Shown: in pieces, positions 36,651-44,728 of the stretch
Numbering within the stretch: position 1 is the stretch's first letter
How the letters are laid out: each line of letters opens with the position of its first letter
Assembly (NCBI GenBank): GCA_944387035.1
Contig: CALXDJ010000004.1
Span: forward strand, 40,631 to 104,630
Length of the DNA stretch: 64,000 nt
Direction of reading: 5' to 3'
Source: an uncultured Oscillospiraceae bacterium
Lineage (GTDB): Bacteria; Bacillota; Clostridia; Oscillospirales; Oscillospiraceae
Notes under the pieces: model-generated
What the model was told of the DNA's origin: nothing
What the model saw: only the letters and a program-made list of their open reading frames with translations
The model's database searches: none
Translations under genes and position numbers: made by a program

Positions 36651-37145
36651 TCAGTGTGCCAGCTCCTCCTGGAGGCGGGCTTCCTTTCCGGCGATCTGAC
36701 GGGCCATTTCTGCACGGGCCTCGTCCAGCTTGGCGGCCAGGGCGTCGTCGCTGACGGCCAGGATTTCCGCTGCCAGCACCGCGGCGTTCTTCGCACCGCC
36801 CAAAGCCACGGTGGCCACGGGGATTCCGCTGGGCATCTGTACGGTGGACAGCAGCGCGTCCAGACCGTCTCCGGCGCCGCCCTTCATGGGGATTCCGATG
36901 ACAGGCAGGGTGGAGTTGGCGGCAAATGCACCGGCCAAATGGGCCGCCATTCCTGCCGCGCAGATCAGCACGCCGAAGCCATTGCTGCGGGCCGCGGAGG
37001 CAAATTCCGCTGCTGCAGCAGGGGTCCGGTGGGCGCTGAGAATGTGCGCTTCAAAGGGGATGCCAAAGGCCTTGAGCTGCTCACAGGCACCCTTGACCAC
37101 GGCCCAGTCGGAATCACTGCCCATAATCACCGCTACTTTTTTCAT
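36651..37145 (-). CDS. purE: N5-carboxyaminoimidazole ribonucleotide mutase
   Basis: 164 residues, with the PurE signature MGSDSDW at 8-14, SAHRTP at 37-42, AGMAAHLAG and GIPMKGGAGDGLDALLSTVQMP. It produces CAIR from AIR or N5-CAIR. No purK is nearby; the short class I or class II status is not certain from motifs alone. It is the first enzyme gene after the GntR regulator. Confidence 0.92.
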   Translation of the reverse strand: MKKVAVIMGSDSDWAVVKGACEQLKAFGIPFEAHILSAHRTPAAAAEFASAARSNGFGVLICAAGMAAHLAGAFAANSTLPVIGIPMKGGAGDGLDALLSTVQMPSGIPVATVALGGAKNAAVLAAEILAVSDDALAAKLDEARAEMARQIAGKEARLQEELAH

Positions 37146-37184
37146 AGTTCTTCTCCTTTATATCCTCTATTTAAAATTTTGAAT

Positions 37185-37910
37185 TTACAGCTTCTTGCGC
37201 ATGACGGTATGACGGAAGATCCCGTCGGCAAAATACTCCGTGGAGCAGAAGACCGGTCTGCCGTCAATGTCATAGTCCACTTCATCCATATTCAGCAGGG
37301 GGGAGCCCATGGGAATCTGGAAAATTTCCGCCAGGGCAGCGTCTGCTACCGTGGGACGCAAATCCGTCAGGTCCAGGTAGGGATATACGCCGCAAAACTG
37401 CTGCAGGAAATGGAAAATAGGCAGTTTCAGGTCCTTGATGGTGTAGCTGCCCCGAATCAGAGACTTGTCGATGACGTCCTCACAATAAATGGCGGGACGG
37501 CCATCGGCTGTGCATAAGCGGGCGACCCGGATTATCGGTGCGCCTTCCTCCATCTGCAGCTGCTTGGCGATCTTTGCATCTGCCACGCCTTCCGACACCC
37601 ATACGGAGGCGACCGCCGGCGTAAATCCGCTTTGGCGGATCATGTCCAGAAATTCCACCTCAATATCCATACGTGTTTGTACATTGAGGACATGGCGGTT
37701 GATGATCGTGCCCACGCCATGGCGGCGGGTGATGAAGCCCTCCCGCTCCAGAGAGGCCAGAATGTCCCGCAGCTGTGTGCGGCTGATGCCCAATTTTTCG
37801 GCCAGCACATTCTCACGGGGGAGGCGCTCGCTGTTGGCATATTCACCGTTTTTCATGGCGGACAGCAGGTTGGCCCGGATGGTTTTGGACTGGGTCGGCT
37901 GACTGCTCAT
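37185..37910 (-). CDS. GntR family regulator with UTRA domain, first gene of the purine operon
   Basis: 241 residues: an N-terminal winged helix (NSERLPRENVLAEKLGISRTQLRDILASLEREGFITRR in outline) and a C-terminal UTRA ligand domain (about 85-240) with VARLCTADGRPAIYCEDVI. UTRA regulators usually sense small metabolites such as sugar phosphates or nucleotide-like compounds. I start at ATG 37910, six bases after GAGGTGA; a GTG three codons earlier overlaps that site. A 32-bp imperfect palindrome sits just upstream. This would replace the PurR-type control of Bacilli. Confidence 0.88.
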   Translation of the reverse strand: MSSQPTQSKTIRANLLSAMKNGEYANSERLPRENVLAEKLGISRTQLRDILASLEREGFITRRHGVGTIINRHVLNVQTRMDIEVEFLDMIRQSGFTPAVASVWVSEGVADAKIAKQLQMEEGAPIIRVARLCTADGRPAIYCEDVIDKSLIRGSYTIKDLKLPIFHFLQQFCGVYPYLDLTDLRPTVADAALAEIFQIPMGSPLLNMDEVDYDIDGRPVFCSTEYFADGIFRHTVMRKKL

Positions 37911-37930
37911 TCCGTTCACCTCATTTTAAA

Positions 37931-37962
37931 AATAGATACTACCTATAAAGGTCGTACCTATT
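37931..37962 (-). promoter_or_regulatory. Palindromic operator before the GntR-purine operon
   Basis: AATAG-N-TACTACCT-ATAA-AGGTCGTA-N-CTATT spans 37931-37962; the halves pair except for the two single-base pairs noted (36/57 and one base in the inner arm). Its position 20 bases ahead of the gntR start suits autoregulation. Confidence 0.6.
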
Positions 37963-38073
37963 GTATCGAATTTGGGCGATCCCTGCAATTGACAAAACTG
38001 ACAGTTTGCGGGGAACAAATTCCACAGAGCTTGTTCAGTGCGGGAGTTGGAAAAAATTCGTGTAATTTGACCG

Positions 38074-38101
38074 TGGACAACTGTCCGCGAAATGATATAA
38101 T
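38074..38101 (+). promoter_or_regulatory. Promoter of the shikimate kinase gene
   Basis: TGGACA (38074-38079), a 16-base spacer and a perfect TATAAT (38096-38101). A GGACA-AC-TGTCC inverted repeat (38075-38086) overlaps the -35. Confidence 0.65.
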
Positions 38102-38148
38102 GACCAGGAGGCAGTGCCTCGCAATACTGAGATGATAGGATTGGATCG

Positions 38149-38661
38149 ATGAAGAATATCATACTGATCGGGATGCCAGGCACCGGCAAGAGTGTAGTGG
38201 GCCGGGCCTTGGCACGGCGTCTGGGGTATACCTTTTTGGATGTGGATGACCGGATTGTGGAGCAGGCCGGAATGACCTTGCCGGAAATTCTTCGGACCCA
38301 GGGGCTGGAAGCGTTTTTGGAGATTGAAGGCCAGGTGGGACAGGCATTGGAATGCGAGAATACCGTGATTGCCACGGGAGGGAGCATGGTGCTGTCCCAG
38401 GCGGCTATGGAGCATTTGCGGGAAAATGGTGTCACCGTTTGGCTGGAAACGCCGCTTTCCCAAATCTGTGACCGGATGCCGGAGGATTTGACGGACCGGG
38501 GCATTGCCGCTGTGCCGGGGATGACGATTCGGCAGATTTATGAGCAGCGGGAGCCGCTGTATGCGCAGTATGCGGATGTGATTGTAGCCAGCCGGGACGG
38601 CGAGGACGACACGGCGCACCAAGTGGAGCAGATTCTGCGCACGGTGGGCATCCGGCTGTGA
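38149..38661 (+). CDS. aroK: Shikimate kinase
   Basis: 170 residues. It phosphorylates shikimate at the 3-hydroxyl in aromatic amino acid synthesis. Walker A GMPGTGKS at 8-15, the substrate-binding DVDD at 31-34, the ATGGS loop near 82-86, and a P-loop-capping Arg region are present. The ribosome binding site is weak (GGAT). No other aro gene is close; a bidirectional terminator follows, so it is transcribed alone. Confidence 0.9.
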   Translation: MKNIILIGMPGTGKSVVGRALARRLGYTFLDVDDRIVEQAGMTLPEILRTQGLEAFLEIEGQVGQALECENTVIATGGSMVLSQAAMEHLRENGVTVWLETPLSQICDRMPEDLTDRGIAAVPGMTIRQIYEQREPLYAQYADVIVASRDGEDDTAHQVEQILRTVGIRL

Positions 38662-38701
38662 GAGCAGCACGGTGAAAAATTGACTGCGGAGAAAGCTGCC
38701 A

Positions 38702-38735
38702 AAAAGAGGCTGGAAAATCCTTTCCAGCCTCTTTT
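38702..38735. terminator. Bidirectional terminator
   Basis: AAAAGAGGCTGGAAA pairs with TTTCCAGCCTCTTTT, loop ATCC, with A and T runs on either side. It serves converging aroK and the PAP2 gene. Confidence 0.92.
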
Positions 38736-38794
38736 CCTTTCATATTAAAATTACCGTGCGGGATCAACTGAAAGAGCAGAGTTGTGGAAGGCCT

Positions 38795-39334
38795 TCAGGC
38801 GCGGCGGCGCGCCAGGGCCTGTTCCGCACGCTGAACCAGCCAGGCGCCGGCCCAGCCCACGGCAGCGCCCAATACAGCGCCGCCCAGTACATCGCTGGGC
38901 CAGTGGACATAGAGATAGAGCCGGGAGAACGCCATCACCACTGCCAGCACCAGAGCCGGTTTCCAAAGGGGGCTACCGGAGGCCTTCAGGGCAAAGACGG
39001 CGGCAAAGGATGCGGCGGTGTGACCGGAGGGAAAGGAAGCGTCCAGCGGGGGAGGAACCAGCAGTTCCACAGCGGGATTGATGGCAAAGGGCCGCAGGCG
39101 GCCGATCAGAGGTTTGAGGATCAGATTGCAGCTGACAAGATCCAGCACCAGAGCGCAGCTCACGGCGGCGCCGTGGCGGCGCTGGGAGCGCAGGATCAGC
39201 AAGACGGCAGCCAGCACGATCCACACCTCTCCGTGGTCGCACAGGCGGCTGATCCAGGGCATCACGATGTCAAGAAATTCACAGCGCAAATGGAGTTGAA
39301 TCCAGTCCAGAACAGCAAGTTCGGCGGTTTGCAT
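38795..39334 (-). CDS. PAP2 family membrane phosphatase
   Basis: 179 residues with four to five hydrophobic helices. All three phosphatase motifs are present: KPLIGRLRP (K-x6-RP), PSGHT and SRLYLYVHWPSD (SR-x5-H-x3-D). PAP2 enzymes at the membrane remove phosphate from lipids such as undecaprenyl pyrophosphate or phosphatidate. ATG 39334 follows AAAGGAG at 11 bases; the open frame upstream is longer by 17 codons with no site. It is alone, between a terminator and the riboswitch region. Confidence 0.88.
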   Translation of the reverse strand: MQTAELAVLDWIQLHLRCEFLDIVMPWISRLCDHGEVWIVLAAVLLILRSQRRHGAAVSCALVLDLVSCNLILKPLIGRLRPFAINPAVELLVPPPLDASFPSGHTAASFAAVFALKASGSPLWKPALVLAVVMAFSRLYLYVHWPSDVLGGAVLGAAVGWAGAWLVQRAEQALARRRA

Positions 39335-39452
39335 GCAATACGGTCTCCTTTCAATGGGCAGGAATGCCATCACTATACCACACAATCGGCGGCCGGAACA
39401 GGAAAATCTGACACAACCTGCACAAATTTTCCTGTTTCTCTCAAAAGTGCAG

Positions 39453-39481
39453 TTGACAGGGCGAAAGGAACGTGATAGGAT
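39453..39481 (+). promoter_or_regulatory. Promoter of the lysine riboswitch transcript
   Basis: A perfect TTGACA (39453-39458), a 17-base spacer and TAGGAT (39476-39481) preceded by TGA (extended -10). Transcription would start near 39488, just before the riboswitch P1 stem. Confidence 0.85.
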
Positions 39482-39500
39482 GTGAAAAAATTGAATCGCT

Positions 39501-39670
39501 GAGAGATAGAGGCGCGGAGTTCATCAGTAGCATTTCGGCAAGGGCAGGCAGCCGCCGGATGAGAAAGGGGATTCCGCCGAAGCGGTGAGCGAAGGCCTGT
39601 TCGCTGGCTGCTGGGGCGGCAGAGAACATCTGTCGGACTGTCACAAATAATTTGTGAAGCGCTATCGATG
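39501..39670 (+). promoter_or_regulatory. Lysine riboswitch (L-box) aptamer
   Basis: Conserved L-box pieces occur in order: GATAGAGGCGC at the 5' side (39505-39515), TCATCAGTAGC, GAGAAAGGGGATTCCGCC, GAAGCGGTGAGCGAAGGCC, GGCTGCTGGGG, TGTCGGACTGTCA and the closing GCGCTATC (39659-39666), which pairs with the first strand as P1. Lysine binding would close P1 and allow the following terminator to form, lowering expression of the transporter. Confidence 0.93.
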
Positions 39671-39713
39671 GCTGTTCGGACTGCCCCATTGCGGGCCGCA
39701 TTCCGCATTTCCA

Positions 39714-39745
39714 TGGACCGCTTGACAAAGCGGTCCAGTTTTTTT
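39714..39745 (+). terminator. Lysine-controlled intrinsic terminator
   Basis: TGGACCGCTT (39714-39723) pairs with AAGCGGTCCA (39728-39737), followed by a T7 run. It is the expression platform of the riboswitch: high lysine, termination. Confidence 0.9.
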
Positions 39746-39794
39746 CCGCCGGCGGGATGCGCCGGGGAAGTTCAAATTTGGAAAGGTGAGCGTA

Positions 39795-40688
39795 ATGAAG
39801 AAGTTTTTGACCCTGCTGATGGCACTGTCCATGTGCCTGTCCCTGGCCGCCTGCGGCGGCTCTTCCGAGGAGACTGCTGAGACTCCCGCTGACAGCGAGA
39901 CCGCCGGCGAAGACGGTGCGGTGTCCTCCGGTGTGGAGGATGGCGTGCTGACCATCGCCATGGAGTGCGCGTACGCGCCCTACAACTGGTCCCAGAGCGA
40001 CGATTCCAACGGTGCTGTTCCCATTAAGGACTCCACGGAGTATGCCAACGGCTACGATGTGATGATGGCCAAGAAGATCTGCGAGGCCAACGGCTGGGAG
40101 CTGGAGGTCGTCCGGACGGACTGGGATTCCCTGGTGCCCGGTGTCCAGACCGGCATTTATGATGCGGTAATCGCCGGTCAGTCCATGACCGCCGAGCGGA
40201 TGGAGCAGGTGGACTTCGCCGGTCCTTACTACTATGCCTCCATCGTCTGCGTGACCAAGGCGGACAGCCCCTATGCCAACGCTGCGGGCCTGAGCGACCT
40301 CTCCGGCGGTACCTGCACGGCCCAGATCGCCACGATTTGGTACGATACCTGCCTGCCTCAGATCGAGGGTGCCCAGGTCCAGACGGCTGCTGAGACCGCT
40401 CCTGCCATGCTGATGGCTCTGGAGACCGGCACCGTGGACTTCATCTGCACCGATATGCCCACGGCCATGGGTGCTGTGTCTGCCTATCCCGACATGAAGA
40501 TTCTGGACTTCTCCGGTTCTGATGACAACTTCCAGGTGGATGAGGGCGACATCAACATCGGTATTTCCGTGATGAAGGGCAATACCGAGCTCAAGGATGC
40601 CATCGACAGCGTCCTGTCCACCATGACAGCGGATGACTTCAACGCCATGATGGATGAGGCCATTGCCATTCAGCCTCTCAACCAGTAA
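39795..40688 (+). CDS. Lysine ABC transporter, substrate-binding lipoprotein
   Basis: 297 residues. The lipobox LAAC with Cys20 marks it as a surface lipoprotein; a Ser/Glu/Ala-rich linker follows and then a family 3 amino acid-binding fold (ECAYAPYNWSQ, GYDVMMAKKICEANG, DWDSLVPGVQTG, RMEQVDFAGPYYYA). The riboswitch ahead points to lysine as the ligand; polar amino acid-binding by fold alone would be less specific. ATG 39795 has GAAAGGTGAG upstream; a GTG at 39786 overlaps that. A hairpin after the stop may stabilise this part of the mRNA so that more binding protein than permease is made. Confidence 0.92.
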   Translation: MKKFLTLLMALSMCLSLAACGGSSEETAETPADSETAGEDGAVSSGVEDGVLTIAMECAYAPYNWSQSDDSNGAVPIKDSTEYANGYDVMMAKKICEANGWELEVVRTDWDSLVPGVQTGIYDAVIAGQSMTAERMEQVDFAGPYYYASIVCVTKADSPYANAAGLSDLSGGTCTAQIATIWYDTCLPQIEGAQVQTAAETAPAMLMALETGTVDFICTDMPTAMGAVSAYPDMKILDFSGSDDNFQVDEGDINIGISVMKGNTELKDAIDSVLSTMTADDFNAMMDEAIAIQPLNQ

Positions 40689-40708
40689 GCACGAAACTGC
40701 ATAAGCCC

Positions 40709-40738
40709 CAGGGCGAGGGACAGGGGTCCCTCGCCCTG
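40709..40738 (+). other. Intercistronic hairpin after the binding-protein gene
   Basis: CAGGGCGAGGGAC (40709-40721) pairs with GTCCCTCGCCCTG (40726-40738) around AGGG. No T run follows, so it looks like an mRNA-stabilising or processing element rather than a terminator. Confidence 0.7.
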
Positions 40739-40841
40739 AGGCACGTCGGAAGGGGGATCCCATATGATCTCTCTTCCGATGTGTCTCAGCGAATACAGAA
40801 TTTGCAACATCTGATTAAAAAAGAGAAGGGAGCCATCCCCC

Positions 40842-41717
40842 ATGGAACGACTGGTACAGCTCGGCGCCGATATGGCAAAACTTTGGGACCGATGCGGCGG
40901 TGATTACCTCAACGGTATCAAGAATACCCTGATTCTGGCCTTGGTAGCCACCATCATCGGCTGCCTCATCGGCTTGGTCTGCGGCATTTTGCAGACCATC
41001 CCCCACACGAAGAACGATCCCCCGGTCAAACGGTTTTTCCTGGCACTGATCCGTGCCATTGTGCGGGTCTACGTGGAAGTGTTCCGCGGCACGCCCATGG
41101 TGCTTCAGGCGGTGTTTGTTTACTACGGCCTGCCGTACTTTACCAACAATGCCGTGAAGTTCGACAATATTTGGCTGGCCGCCATTTTGGTGGTGTCCAT
41201 CAATACCGGCGCCTATATGGCCGAGTCCGTCCGGGGCGGCATCATCTCCATTGATCCCGGCCAGACCGAAGGCGCCAAGGCCATCGGCATGACCCATGTG
41301 CAGACCATGACCTGCGTGATTTTGCCCCAGGCCATCCGCAATATCATGCCCCAGATCGGCAACAACTTCATCATCAATGTGAAGGATTCCTCCGTGATGT
41401 TCATCATTTCCTTTACGGAATTCTTTGCAGTGCACCGCGCCGCTGTGGGCCAGACGTACCTCTACTTTCCCTCCGCGACCATTGAGATGATCGGCTACCT
41501 CACCATGACCCTCATTGCTTCCTTCATCCTGCGCTGGGTGGAAAAGAAGATGGACGGCAACAGCGACTATGAGCTGGTTCAGGAGGATTCCCTGACCATG
41601 ACAGCCGGTACGTACCGCCATCCCAACACCGGTACGCCGTTTGACGAGCACAGCAAGGAATACCGGGATCGGGTCCAGCAGGAACTCAAACACGGACGGA
41701 CCAGGGGGGAACGCTGA
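40842..41717 (+). CDS. Lysine ABC transporter, permease
   Basis: 291 residues with five or so membrane helices. The His/Gln/Lys-type permease pattern is present: [34 protein letters not shown], and the EAA-like ATPase-contact loop [22 protein letters not shown] hydrophilic C-terminal tail of about 50 residues is longer than usual. It is followed after one base by the ATPase gene. With the other two genes it should form an importer with a homodimer of this permease. Confidence 0.92.
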   Translation: MERLVQLGADMAKLWDRCGGDYLNGIKNTLILALVATIIGCLIGLVCGILQTIPHTKNDPPVKRFFLALIRAIVRVYVEVFRGTPMVLQAVFVYYGLPYFTNNAVKFDNIWLAAILVVSINTGAYMAESVRGGIISIDPGQTEGAKAIGMTHVQTMTCVILPQAIRNIMPQIGNNFIINVKDSSVMFIISFTEFFAVHRAAVGQTYLYFPSATIEMIGYLTMTLIASFILRWVEKKMDGNSDYELVQEDSLTMTAGTYRHPNTGTPFDEHSKEYRDRVQQELKHGRTRGER

Positions 41718-41718
41718 T

Positions 41719-42459
41719 ATGAACGATATGATTTTGGAGATTCGGCACCTGTCCAAATCCTTCGGCACGCATGAGGTGCTGCGGGATATCGACTTTTCGG
41801 TGGCCAAGGGAGATGTGACCAGCATCATCGGAGCCTCCGGCTCCGGCAAGAGCACCCTGCTGCGGTGCGTAAACCTGCTGGAGACGCCCACCAGCGGCGA
41901 TATCCTCTATCACGGAGAGAGCGTGACGGACCGCAAGGTCAACGCGGCGGCATACCGGTCTCATGTGGGTATGGTGTTCCAGTCCTTCAACCTGTTCAAC
42001 AACATGAGCGTTCTGGAAAACTGCATGGTGGGTCAGATCAAGGTTCTTAAAAAGAACAAAGATGAGGCCCGGGAAAATGCCATGCGATATCTGGAGCAGG
42101 TGGGTATGGCGCCGTATATCAATGCCAAGCCCCGGCAGATTTCCGGCGGTCAGAAGCAGCGGGTGGCCATTGCCCGGGCACTGGCCATGCATCCGGAAGT
42201 GCTGCTGTTCGACGAACCGACTTCCGCATTGGATCCCGAGATGGTGGGCGAAGTGCTCTCCGTTATGCGGGATTTGGCCCAGGGCGGCATGACCATGCTG
42301 GTGGTAACCCACGAGATGGCCTTCGCCCGGGACGTGAGCAACCATGTGGTATACATGAACCAGGGCGTCATCTGCGAGGAAGGCGCTCCGGCCGATGTGT
42401 TCGGCAATCCCCAGAAGCAGGAGACCAAGGATTTCCTCTCCCGCTTCCTGAGCAAGTGA
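41719..42459 (+). CDS. Lysine ABC transporter, ATPase
   Basis: 246 residues of the polar amino acid ATPase type: Walker [11 protein letters not shown]-loop [16 protein letters not shown], signature [16 protein letters not shown], Walker [20 protein letters not shown] and the switch His in [14 protein letters not shown] 41719 follows AGGGGGGA. It powers import from the lipoprotein and permease genes just before it. Confidence 0.94.
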   Translation: MNDMILEIRHLSKSFGTHEVLRDIDFSVAKGDVTSIIGASGSGKSTLLRCVNLLETPTSGDILYHGESVTDRKVNAAAYRSHVGMVFQSFNLFNNMSVLENCMVGQIKVLKKNKDEARENAMRYLEQVGMAPYINAKPRQISGGQKQRVAIARALAMHPEVLLFDEPTSALDPEMVGEVLSVMRDLAQGGMTMLVVTHEMAFARDVSNHVVYMNQGVICEEGAPADVFGNPQKQETKDFLSRFLSK

Positions 42460-42479
42460 ATCCGGAACTGTCCGGCAAA

Positions 42480-42518
42480 AACCCCGGCATGGCGCTGACG
42501 CCATGCCGGGGTTCCTTT
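42480..42518. terminator. Terminator between the lysine transporter and the anti-sigma gene
   Basis: AACCCCGGCATGGCG pairs with CGCCATGCCGGGGTT around CTGA; T-rich on the plus side (CCTTTTT), A run before it for the minus side. It serves both converging operons. Confidence 0.9.
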
Positions 42519-42523
42519 TTGGC

Positions 42524-44059
42524 TCACGATGCGAAAGCATCCAGTGTGAGATAGTAGTGCGGCTGTGCCGGGTCCAGCGCCACTTGCGTAAGACCGGAGT
42601 CAAAGCCCAGGTTTTGATCCAGAATGGATGCGGTCTCCAGCTGCTCCAGTACGGCGGTCAGGGTGGTAAGAGACAGTCCGCCGGTAGGCCCGGTGAGAAA
42701 ATCGAATCCCAGAGTGTTGCTGTTATCGCTTTCGTAGAAGTTGAAACTGGCTGCCTTTTCCATGGAACAGGATACCTCTACGCTGCCTCCGGCAGGCACC
42801 GTGATGGAAAAGGTGTGGAAAAACAGACGGTCCATGCTCAGAACCTCCTGGAGCAAATCGTCCAGGCGGTTTTCGGAATACCGGTCCGCCGGGGTGTCGG
42901 AAAGGGGACCCTGGGAGGTCAGCAGCTGGACAGCTGCGTCCTGGTACAAAGCCGGGTCCGGATCCTCCAAGCCCTGTCTGCCGGTGCCGTCCTGCTGATC
43001 CAGAATCGATTGACACAACTCCTGCAGCACGGCTTCCAGCGTGGTTTCAGTCCGGGTGACGGTGCATGGTCCCAGTTCCAACTTTTCCTCGCAGCCGCCG
43101 TCGGTGTAGCCTGCCAGGGCATAGTCCTGCAGATCCGTACCCAGAACGATCAACATGGGGGAAACGGCCCGGTTTTCCCGCAGGAAATAGCTGTATTGAG
43201 GCAGTCCGTCCGATTCGCCGTAGCCGTTGAAGCCGTATGTGAGGATGGTAGTGTCCGCACCCGGTGTTACGGTGACGGCCCGTGTGGCGGCCCGCTGGCC
43301 TTCCGGAGCGGGAGAGTCCGAGAAGCGGTACACTGTAACGGGAATGTCCAGAGAGACACGCTCTGTTAGGGCGGCGGTCCAATACGTTTCGTCCGCAAGG
43401 AGATCCGCATAGTCCGTCCACTCCCGGGGCGGAGCCAGATTCCATGTGGAGTCGTCCACACCGTTGTCCCGCCAGACACCGGTATAGGTCCCGGCATAGT
43501 CTCCCATCGCCAAAGCGGTGTCCGCCGGCTGACCGTCCAGGGTGACGGCAGGGGAGAAGCGGGAGAGGGTATCCAGTGAGGCGGAGAAGGGATAATAGGC
43601 TGTGACGGTACAGGCGGTGTCGCTGTCATTGTGAATGAGATAGGTATCCTGCACCTGGGCGGTGGAAGAAGATGCGGAGGGGAAGGACCAGGTAACGGTG
43701 CGCTCCGCGGTCAAGGGCGTTTCTTCTGTGGTCAGCAGCGAAAAGACCGGTCCGGCGTAGGAATCAAAGCCTGCCGCTTCTGCTGCTGCGCCGCCATTCG
43801 CACCATCTGCACCGGCTGCACTTTCACCTGCAGCGGCAGTGCTTCCGGAGGAATTGCCTGTGGCTCCGGAGAGATTAGACAGATGAGGGAGCATGACGAC
43901 CGCCGCCCACAGCGCTGCTGCGCACGCACTGCCGGCCAGAACCGCCCGGCCCCAGCGGGGCCGCCGCCTGGAGGCGGCGGGGGAGGAGGCGGTGTCTGCC
44001 TCCTCAATAAGGTCTTCGTCCACCCAACCCAGGATGCGAAAAAGCCGTTCACCGTTCAT
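42524..44059 (-). CDS. Membrane anti-sigma-like protein with large extracytoplasmic domain
   Basis: 511 residues: a cytoplasmic N-terminus of about 45 (NGERLFRILGWVDEDLIEEAD), one membrane helix (about 50-68), an Ala/Gly/Ser-rich linker and about 420 extracytoplasmic residues with no domain I recognise. The short N-terminal segment and position after an ECF sigma gene with ATGA overlap are the usual layout for anti-sigma partners. The external domain probably senses the wall or a secreted ligand. ATG 44059 has GGAGGG upstream. The function is inferred from context and not from a known motif. Confidence 0.7.
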   Translation of the reverse strand: MNGERLFRILGWVDEDLIEEADTASSPAASRRRPRWGRAVLAGSACAAALWAAVVMLPHLSNLSGATGNSSGSTAAAGESAAGADGANGGAAAEAAGFDSYAGPVFSLLTTEETPLTAERTVTWSFPSASSSTAQVQDTYLIHNDSDTACTVTAYYPFSASLDTLSRFSPAVTLDGQPADTALAMGDYAGTYTGVWRDNGVDDSTWNLAPPREWTDYADLLADETYWTAALTERVSLDIPVTVYRFSDSPAPEGQRAATRAVTVTPGADTTILTYGFNGYGESDGLPQYSYFLRENRAVSPMLIVLGTDLQDYALAGYTDGGCEEKLELGPCTVTRTETTLEAVLQELCQSILDQQDGTGRQGLEDPDPALYQDAAVQLLTSQGPLSDTPADRYSENRLDDLLQEVLSMDRLFFHTFSITVPAGGSVEVSCSMEKAASFNFYESDNSNTLGFDFLTGPTGGLSLTTLTAVLEQLETASILDQNLGFDSGLTQVALDPAQPHYYLTLDAFAS

Positions 44060-44613
44060 ATCCAGATTCCCTCCTGTTCCAGATGGGTTCGCAGGGCTTT
44101 GCGGGTGCGGAAAAGAGCGGATTTTACTTTGCCTTCTCCACAGCCCAGCCGGAGTGCAATGCTTGCAAGGGAGTCGCCGTACCAATATCGCCGCAGGAAC
44201 ATGACCCGGTTTTCCCGGGAAAGGCCGCGCAGGAACGTGCTGATGGATGCCGCAATCTCCTGGTCTTCCAGCGTGCTGTCCAGTCCGGAAGGGGCGGGGA
44301 TGCATTCGTCCAACTCACCCAGCAGGACCTCTGCGCCCTGTCCCCGGCGCAGGGCTCTGCCCAGTTTCCAGCGATCCAGGGAAAGATTGCGGGTGATGCG
44401 GCCCAGCCAGGCCCGAAATGCAGTGGGGCGGGCAGGCGGAATGGCATTCCAGGTGCGCAGGTAGGTGTCATTGACGCACTCCTCCGCATCGCCGTGGCTG
44501 CGCAGAATGTTCCAGGCGATGTTCCAGAGAAACCCTCCGTATTTACCGGAAGTTTCGTGGATGGCCTGCTGGTCCCGCTGCCAGTAGAGATCAATGATTT
44601 CACGGTCTTCCAT
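44056..44613 (-). CDS. ECF-type RNA polymerase sigma factor
   Basis: 185 residues: sigma region 2 (GFLWNIAWNILRSHGDAEECVNDTYLRTWNAI, about 27-58) and region 4 (ENRVMFLRRYWYGDSLASIALRLGCGEGKVKSALFRTRKALR). There is no region 3. AAAGGAG is upstream of ATG 44613. It ends in overlap with the membrane protein gene, which probably holds it inactive until a signal. I see no copy of its own promoter that I can name. Confidence 0.92.
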   Translation of the reverse strand: MEDREIIDLYWQRDQQAIHETSGKYGGFLWNIAWNILRSHGDAEECVNDTYLRTWNAIPPARPTAFRAWLGRITRNLSLDRWKLGRALRRGQGAEVLLGELDECIPAPSGLDSTLEDQEIAASISTFLRGLSRENRVMFLRRYWYGDSLASIALRLGCGEGKVKSALFRTRKALRTHLEQEGIWI

Positions 44614-44683
44614 ACAGCTTACTCCTTTAAGCGCTTCTCACCTTGTATGACGACAAATGAATCAGCTGGTTTCGCACAGAAAG

Positions 44684-44722
44684 AAAAAATCCGGAGAAGG
44701 GGGATTCTTCTCCGGATTTTTT
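44684..44722. terminator. Terminator of the Opu-type operon
   Basis: AAAAAATCCGGAGAA (44684-44698) pairs with TTCTCCGGATTTTTT (44708-44722). It lies just after the last gene of the minus-strand operon and just upstream of the sigma gene. Confidence 0.92.
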
Positions 44723-44728
44723 ATGCAT

